NCBI GenBank assembly: GCA_964472545.1
Contig: CAYYNP010000061.1
Coordinates: 1 to 37,592 of the forward strand
Reading direction: 5' to 3'
DNA from: CAYYNP01 sp964472545
GTDB taxonomy: Bacteria > Planctomycetota > Planctomycetia > Pirellulales > Thermoguttaceae
Length of the DNA: 37,592 nt
A program made the translations under genes and the position numbers. Of this stretch, positions 33,201 to 37,592 are shown in pieces. Under the pieces are notes generated by a model that worked only from the letters and a program-made list of their open reading frames with translations, was not told the DNA's origin and searched no databases. Position 1 is the first letter of the stretch. The number at the start of each line of letters is the position of its first letter.

Positions 33201-36200
33201 CTTCCCCGGGGAAAGGCCCGCGTCGAGTGGACGCCGCCGCTGGGCGCCAACGGCACGCCCGACGCCGACGCCAACACGTTCTACGTCTATCGGGCAGAGA
33301 GCGAAATCACCGACGTGAAAGGGCTTTCGCCGCACGTCATCGTCGAGAAGACGCTGGGCACAATCGACGAGCCGCAATTCGATCGCGATTACTGCTACGC
33401 GGTCGTGGCCCGCGACACGGCCGGTAACGTCGGCCCGGTTTCCCCCAGCGCGAAGGTACATGTCGACCGCACTCCGCCATTGGTGCCTTGGGACTTACGT
33501 GCGACCCAAACCACCGGCGGCGTGGTCCATCTGAATTGGCAGCCGCCATCGGGCGAGAAGCCGCTGTTTTACAACGTCTACCTGGCCGAGCATCCGATCC
33601 TTGACGTCGCCGGCATGCGGCCCAGGAATCGGGGGGTGACCTGGACGGAGATCTACGGCACGCCGCCCGAGAACGGCCGATACTACTTCGCCGTGACGGC
33701 CGTCGACGCGGCGCTGAACGAAGGACTGCCCAGCCAGGGCGTGATGCTCGACTACACCGCAAGGGCGCCGATTGCCACGTTTAGTATCGAACCGGACATC
33801 TGGCTACCCACCGGCGAGTACCACGTCGCACTGACCACCACGGCCGAGTTGGTCGAGCCGCCGGAAGTACAGATCCGCTCGGAAAACGGCGCGCGGTATC
33901 CGATCCCGTTCGAGGGTTCCGACGCCCGCTGGTCGGCCACCGTGAAGATCGACGAACGATTTGAACAGGGCACCTACGGCTTCGTCTTCCGCGGCAAAGA
34001 CGCCCAGGGCAACGTCGGTACCGAGATCGCCGAAGGCCCGATGTTCTACGTCGACAAGACCGACCCGTTGCCGCCGGATGAGTTGAAGGTCGAGAACGCG
34101 ACCGAAGACGCGCCCGGGGCCGTAGTGCTGAGTTGGGTTACGCCGAAACGCGCCGGGCAGCAGACCGGCGTGCCGTATTTCTACAACGTCTATCGATCGA
34201 CCGAACCGATCACGTCGATCGAGTCGTTGCGGCCGATCCACACCAAACGCGTGGTCTATGAGAAACTCGACAACTATCGCTACACCGACCCGCCGCCGGC
34301 CGACGGCACGTATTACTACGCCGTGACGTCGTTGGACATGGCCCGCAACGAGTCGGCACTGTCGAACGTCACCAAGATCGAGGTCCGCGAGAACGTCCCC
34401 CGGGCGTCGATCGAGGTGTTTGCGTTGGTCGACGATCGGCCCGTGCCGCTGGCCACCGACGCCGAAGGGCGTCCGCTGGTAGGCCGGGGCAAAATGCGCG
34501 TGGTGGTTCGTACGACGTCGCCGCTTAAGGCCGCGCCGGAAGTCGCCTGCTACCTGGAGAAACAACAGAGCAAGCAGATTGGCGTGGCGATGCGCGGTCA
34601 GGGAACGGATTGGCAGGGGGAGTTCGACGTCAACCTCGACCCCCAGCGGCGCGAGACGGCCACCTTCCAGTTCGCCGGCACCAGCACCGACGGAATCTGC
34701 GGCACGTTCATCCGCCGAGGCCGGCAGTTCATTATCGACACACGTGGGCCGGTGGCCGAGGTCGTGATCCCTTCGATCTATCGGATGAAGGTCGACGTGA
34801 AGACCAACGGCCTGGCGGTTCCACCGGTCCGCGGCGGCATGGTCAAGGTTGAGCTTTCGGCCGATGAGGAACTGGCCCAACCGCCCCTGCTGACCTACAC
34901 GCTCGACGACGCAGCGCCGATCCCAATTCCCACCAGCGGGTTTGGCCGCCATAGGCGCGGGTTTGTGGAGATTCCCGACAGTCCTGAGCCGCAAGCCGGG
35001 CGGTTTCAGTTTCGCGGCGTCGATCGGGCCGGCAACGCGTCGAGTGAGATCGCCGTGCGGAGGTTCCCCTTCGAGCAGGACGACGGCCTGATCGCCCGAA
35101 AGACGGCCAACTACGCCACAACCGGCGGCCGCTTCACCAGCGACACGGAGGCGCCGGAAACGCCTACGGACGTGGAGACCGAGACGCGCAGGCTGGGCGT
35201 GGCCGTGATCAAATGGCAGGAACCGTCCGGCGATCCGGCCTCGTACCACCTCTATCGATCGCTCGCGCCGATCGCGAGCACCGAAGCGCTCGAGCCGATC
35301 AAGACGGGCATCCTGGCCACAATCATCGTCGACGCGCCGCCGGTCGACGGCAACTATTTCTACGCAGTCGCGGCCGAAGACCTCGCCGGCAACGTGGGAC
35401 CGCTTTCGGAGTGCCGCAGTGTGTTCATCGACACGATCAAGCCGGAGTTGAAGATCGAGGCGGTTCCGGCCGGCGAAGACTTCGTGATCCTGTTGGACGA
35501 AACGGCCCCGGAAGAGATCTCGCTGACGATCGACTTCCCCGGACAGCCGACGCGGCGCGTGAAGCTCGGCGGCTCCTCCGGCGAATTGCAGCAGTTTCGC
35601 GTTCAGCGAACGCCCGGCGGACGGCGGGCCGTCATCCTGCCGCAGATGGCACAGTACTTCAACGGCCGCGTGGAAGTCGTCGTCAACAGTCCCGATCCGG
35701 CACAGAACATCGTCGAACAGCGTACCGAAATCCGGGCCAAGCGGATCGACGCGGCCACGGGCGGAACGTTCGGAAGTGCCGACGGGCAAGTCGAGTTTGT
35801 GATTCCGCCGGGGCTGAAACCGGAGATACCGGAAGGCCCGGACACGAAGCCGCGGGTCAGCGGATACGAAGACCTGTTCTTCATTCAGTACGCCAACATC
35901 CCCGACGAGAAGCCCGAGACGCCGCCGGGAGAGCCGCGTCACCGCGATCAGGTCGATCCGCTGCCGCCGGGCTTGGCGATCGTCGGCCGTCCGTACACGA
36001 TCCAGATGAACGTCGCCCCGGAGAAGCCCCTGCAACTTCGGGGCGCCGCCACGCAGGCCGATGTATCGCCTCTGAAGCCGTTGGCGACGAAGTTGCGAAT
36101 GAGGATTCCGGCGCGTTATAGCGACTCGGTCGAGAGCGTGGACTATCTCAAGAGCCGGTTGAAGGTGATCAAGTGGGTGCCCGCGGCGGCCGGCGATGAA

Positions 36201-37511
36201 GACGGCCATTGGCAGCGCGTCGAGGACGTGGAGATCGACGTGGAGAACAACCAGATCGTCGCGCCTGCCAACGACGTGACGACGTACGTGGTGATTTCCG
36301 AACAGACGCCGCCGAGTATTCGTCAACGACGTCCCGCGCCGGGCAGCGCCGTGACCGAGCTGCGCCCGGAAATCGGCTGCCTGGTCGTCGACAAGGGCAC
36401 GGGCGTGGCGGTCGACGCCGGAAATCGGCCGGTGATCACACTCGACGGGGTGCCGATCGACGGCCGTTTCCTGAAGACCGAGCGTAGGGCTCCGGCAATC
36501 TCCAAGGGCGATCCGACCGAAGTGGAGATCAGCTTCCAGCCGTCGGAGGATCTCGCGCCCGGCGTGCATACCGTCGGCGTTCGAGCGGAAGACGTGGTCG
36601 AAAACAAGGCGATTGTGCATTGGCAGTTCACGGTCGACAACCGGCCGCCGGAGTTCGAGGACCTCTCGCCGGCCGAGAACGACCGGCTGGCGGTGGCGCG
36701 GCCGATCGTGCGCGCGGTGATCAGCGACGAGGGCGGGATCGCATCCGGGCGAACTGAGCTTTCGATCGACGAACGCCGCGTCGACGCCGAACGCGTGGCC
36801 TACGACGAAACGACCGGGACGTTGACGTATCCGTGCGAATTCGACCTGACCGGTGGCGTCCATCGTGTCACCCTACGAGTCGTCGACAAGGCCGGCCTCA
36901 GCGCGGAGCGAAGCTGGTCTTTCAACGTCGACCTCGATCCACCGGCCGCTTCGCATATCACGCCCCGGCAGGGGACGTCCGTGGAACTGGGGCCCACGGA
37001 GGCCGGGCTGGTGCTCGAGGACCAATTCGGCTCCGTGCGGATTCTCGACGTGCGGTTGGGCGATAAGAAGATCCCGGCGGAACGCGGCCAAGAGCAGGGC
37101 TATCGGTTCGACGAGGCCTCCGGCCGGCTCCGCATTCCGTTGACCGAAACGGCCGCCGCCGGAACGTATCGCGTAAGTGTGTTGTATGCCGACGACCTGG
37201 GCAACACCGGCTCGACGTCCTGGGACTTCACCGCTGCCACCCAGCCCGCAACGCCGTCTGCCGGCGAGGGTGATCCAGTCGGCCCCACACCGCAGCCAAA
37301 CGCCGCCGTCGTGAAGGTCCCGCCGGTGCGAGGGCTGAGCGTTCAGGCGGCCAAGAAGGCGATCGTGGCCGCCGGATTGACCCCCAAGTTCCGCTTGGGC
37401 ATCGAGGCCGCCACCGAAGACCGGGCGCTGCACGTCTACGCCGTCGAACCGAGGGCCGGCACCGTTTTGGCCCCCGGCAGCCAGGTCGAGTTGTCGATCT
37501 ACAGCCCGTAA
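27279..37511 (+). CDS. Gene D, 3' part: Ig/FN3 stalk with C-terminal PASTA domain
   Basis: The frame continues without a shift after the TAG for 3410 residues. The first possible start (GTG 27318) has no ribosome-binding site, so I read this as the rest of gene D. It completes the fourth ThuA-like module, then carries an eighth PPC motif (FEPNQQPRAATW, about 27660) and a Big_5-like domain (RVASITPADGLRGVAPRPAV, about 28045). A stalk to about 35760 alternates about 11 Ig-like modules with about 12 FN3-like modules, the latter marked by G-Y-x-V-Y-R and Y-Y-Y-A-V-x-A-V-D-x-A-G-N. A Pro-rich beta domain, three Ig-like modules (36310-37235) and a Thr/Pro linker lead to a PASTA domain (VPPVRGLSVQAAKKAIVAAG, closing PGSQVELSIYSP). 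PASTA domains bind peptidoglycan or beta-lactam-like ligands, so the C-terminus may anchor the protein to the wall. Confidence 0.85.
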   Translation, partial: GYFTDWQAAGFRAVLADKGDFDRLGADARAVTICKAVGKGFVILDTQEHGDLEPDAHVPWQFWNYLDAAPTLVSRHNGTQGAGRGRREQFRFFAESGQYFLRIAATESWPWSLEKLRLQVNTTPVERPFEPNQQPRAATWLVSDVPIRTSLFPEDDVDWFRLAAAKPGPLVFELTDVPDDLDPMVEIYAADALDAPLKGFNATQGGGYGHAEMFRFDLPDAGEYLLKVFTYDYHGKHASPRPFGIRAKFVQDEQARPPRVASITPADGLRGVAPRPAVVVNFDRPLLPATLSAETLTIRDSDGNVLNGAIKFDPARYQAVFTPSEDLAPGESVAVAATANIRGIFGGQLPQPQSWTFDAFDTARGDPCTTTVQIRLERGPVAGVGETQVVVTPSVRLQAGPTLTARLQNGTQLPTAPLSPGEDGQWETKLTVPAGTPSGSATFQFTGVDQRNRPATEISQGAAFLVDTQPPPPMPAPTVRPAPGGSARLTWQRPAGVSDLAGYRLFRAAQTSAGLAEAQLVRSIVGADSRSWEDPAPEDATWAYTVAAVDRAGNRGKRSPPVSVTTDRVAPEKPVVGVAARTSGRHRVEITWHATDESGVDGYNVYCFKPSKPLPTLTAAAPLSRQRRPRTGLSDVRDRDDTYIYVVAARDEAGNLGPQSEPAEVVVDTRIAIATFALAQDPPLPQGRHTFTVTLDEPLAAGLELTLKMPDRSIRKAEVTRQGDLHYEAAATFTEDDPEGWVTFQPAGEDRYGNRGIAIRGSRSFQIDTGPPKAWIRGIGSRAGIGTRALSVDFSEDVPDGASMGYTVAGARREIVLRRENPRRFVGELALAADAANGPAVFDVSATDRFGHTGGQIVEGRDFTIDTVAPLPPIRPAVRPGPERSLAISWTSPTGEPIAFFRLYGGTKPDLKPSEATRLMDTIRRPQAEHQCQPDETLWFIVTAVDLAGNESPASKAVKGVADTEPPPPVGDVSVVLPADDRLRIDWKPPETDEPVGYQVYRSTEALTDVAQREPEHETSRAFVTDAPETPGTYYYHVTAVDEAGSRSPPAAAEAVEYDVVPPTATVRVEPATGTRRYSDEPFRWRPIGVLSAGEKTVRLEVDEPLPETPTLRYRTPSFDSPREIPLTETDGRWQGTITMPDATDDGLLTFFFRGTDAKGNEGHEIPKGRGDKFWVDTTPPKPVLSLETTARPRGAVELVWSPSVGEPDGSLTYTVYRADAADADVTELQPIASGIGENHATDTPDDDGTYYYAVVAVDAGGNVSEVGRWISALSDGTPPEAPTQLQARVKGRVLLTWQAEQDKALRFEVLRNNEPLTTDVIDRAHVDTPPADGTYAYQVVAVDAAGNRSVASDTVPVEFVDTLPAATIVTEPASPLRSAFRVIVTSSLPLREPPELFLHDAAGKAIRVATEKRDAAGTQYVGSVEVTDATRNGPARFTFLGTTPDGTRSTRIAAGESIVIDTRPPSATITLTPSSPVRPGPLQVVLAPSEPLAEKPSLRCTTPGRGIREIPLTPDQEKYTGRFEIAAEDLDGTGLFEFSGIDLAGNVGATLHGSKFVIDSHPPKPPASPTAVDWQVPVYRADEPQDEIVGYNVYMDARQFVGVEGMTPVQTRVVRLPVRVLPPHDGEFFFGVTTVDSTGLESPPSAVITCSSDRTRPLPPQDVKAAVSADAIEVSWQSDDAVVFSVFVQPPGSESPQEVARRITEKACRYVPLPGGVYRFHVVAFDALGHASEASEPARVEFRQHAPLATIELPGATLGRGTFPLRMQTTRPLTRPPKLRLVCEGGDPVDVALEGAGTTRTGEVTIGEAVIGAEARFEYEGVALHEDREITGRGILSGGTLRLDLKPPSAELTFADDLPRRDRRVVLRAGSYPLVVIASEPLKGAPVLSLHAKTTQDVPLTRESATHFSGVLTIDPVAGDPVAGDHTVGDHTGVFEIAMVDAYGNEGDQLGTVTNVEVDVTPPPQIAAVRAVALPRGKARVEWTPPLGANGTPDADANTFYVYRAESEITDVKGLSPHVIVEKTLGTIDEPQFDRDYCYAVVARDTAGNVGPVSPSAKVHVDRTPPLVPWDLRATQTTGGVVHLNWQPPSGEKPLFYNVYLAEHPILDVAGMRPRNRGVTWTEIYGTPPENGRYYFAVTAVDAALNEGLPSQGVMLDYTARAPIATFSIEPDIWLPTGEYHVALTTTAELVEPPEVQIRSENGARYPIPFEGSDARWSATVKIDERFEQGTYGFVFRGKDAQGNVGTEIAEGPMFYVDKTDPLPPDELKVENATEDAPGAVVLSWVTPKRAGQQTGVPYFYNVYRSTEPITSIESLRPIHTKRVVYEKLDNYRYTDPPPADGTYYYAVTSLDMARNESALSNVTKIEVRENVPRASIEVFALVDDRPVPLATDAEGRPLVGRGKMRVVVRTTSPLKAAPEVACYLEKQQSKQIGVAMRGQGTDWQGEFDVNLDPQRRETATFQFAGTSTDGICGTFIRRGRQFIIDTRGPVAEVVIPSIYRMKVDVKTNGLAVPPVRGGMVKVELSADEELAQPPLLTYTLDDAAPIPIPTSGFGRHRRGFVEIPDSPEPQAGRFQFRGVDRAGNASSEIAVRRFPFEQDDGLIARKTANYATTGGRFTSDTEAPETPTDVETETRRLGVAVIKWQEPSGDPASYHLYRSLAPIASTEALEPIKTGILATIIVDAPPVDGNYFYAVAAEDLAGNVGPLSECRSVFIDTIKPELKIEAVPAGEDFVILLDETAPEEISLTIDFPGQPTRRVKLGGSSGELQQFRVQRTPGGRRAVILPQMAQYFNGRVEVVVNSPDPAQNIVEQRTEIRAKRIDAATGGTFGSADGQVEFVIPPGLKPEIPEGPDTKPRVSGYEDLFFIQYANIPDEKPETPPGEPRHRDQVDPLPPGLAIVGRPYTIQMNVAPEKPLQLRGAATQADVSPLKPLATKLRMRIPARYSDSVESVDYLKSRLKVIKWVPAAAGDEDGHWQRVEDVEIDVENNQIVAPANDVTTYVVISEQTPPSIRQRRPAPGSAVTELRPEIGCLVVDKGTGVAVDAGNRPVITLDGVPIDGRFLKTERRAPAISKGDPTEVEISFQPSEDLAPGVHTVGVRAEDVVENKAIVHWQFTVDNRPPEFEDLSPAENDRLAVARPIVRAVISDEGGIASGRTELSIDERRVDAERVAYDETTGTLTYPCEFDLTGGVHRVTLRVVDKAGLSAERSWSFNVDLDPPAASHITPRQGTSVELGPTEAGLVLEDQFGSVRILDVRLGDKKIPAERGQEQGYRFDEASGRLRIPLTETAAAGTYRVSVLYADDLGNTGSTSWDFTAATQPATPSAGEGDPVGPTPQPNAAVVKVPPVRGLSVQAAKKAIVAAGLTPKFRLGIEAATEDRALHVYAVEPRAGTVLAPGSQVELSIYSP
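33024..33080 (+). repeat. Four tandem 15-bp-type units in an Ig-like module
   Basis: Units start GATCCTGTGGCGGGC (33024-33038), GATCCTGTGGCCGGC (33039-33053), GACCACACGGTGGGC (33054-33068) and a shortened GATCATACGGGC (33069-33080). The first two differ at one position. They encode DPVAG, DPVAG, DHTVG, DHTG. The unit is a multiple of three, so the frame holds, and it lengthens a surface loop of the Ig-like module beginning near 32815. Confidence 0.8.
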
Positions 37512-37537
37512 CGAGTTATTGCATGATCTTGGTAATC

Positions 37538-37592
<55 letters not shown>

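Overview
The window looks like a piece of a planctomycete chromosome, probably from the Pirellulales-type group. The evidence is high GC, four tandem genes for secreted proteins with a C-terminal PEP-CTERM sorting tail, an IS1182-like transposase relic, palindromic repeats dropped inside genes, and a giant multi-domain surface gene. The lineage is inferred from these traits; no rRNA or marker gene is present.

Layout. 52-488: a heavily deleted insertion sequence with both terminal inverted repeats still visible. 491-706: a small glycine-zipper membrane protein whose start codon abuts that relic. 725-1616 (minus): a two-gene unit, an L7/L12-C-terminal-like protein with a membrane tail and a three-helix membrane protein. 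2078-6433 (plus): four PEP-CTERM proteins in a row, namely a C-type-lectin-like chimera, a GPGV-repeat protein, a LamG-like protein and a HAF-repeat protein. No exosortase is in the window. 6469-11621 (minus): a tight TetR / periplasmic adaptor / RND permease operon with a readable sigma70-like promoter and a 14-bp palindromic operator; no outer-membrane channel gene accompanies it.

12183-37511 (plus): one apparent operon of about 25 kb with four very close genes. Gene A (512 aa) is a secreted, mainly helical protein of unknown function. Gene B (499 aa) is a helical protein without a signal peptide, also unknown. Gene C (about 1840 codons) is a secreted beta-rich protein with FlgD-Ig-like and Ig-like modules. 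Gene D (about 5594 codons) is a giant secreted protein. It has PPC-type modules, four ThuA/glutamine-amidotransferase-like Rossmann modules (two with a discoidin-like domain nested inside), a long alternating Ig/FN3-like stalk and a C-terminal PASTA domain. The order suggests an uncharacterised cell-surface or cell-wall-attached apparatus: C and D would be exported and D could bind peptidoglycan through PASTA. The function is not known.

The operon is also damaged or misassembled. Gene C has two +1 frameshifts and an in-frame stop carried in by an inserted palindromic repeat. Gene D has one amber codon at 27276-27278, and that codon aligns exactly with a glycine codon in a paralogous internal module. 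A perfect 22-bp inverted repeat forms both the stop codon of gene B and part of the signal peptide of gene C. Three copies of a second palindromic repeat family lie at 15065, 19076 and 37538.
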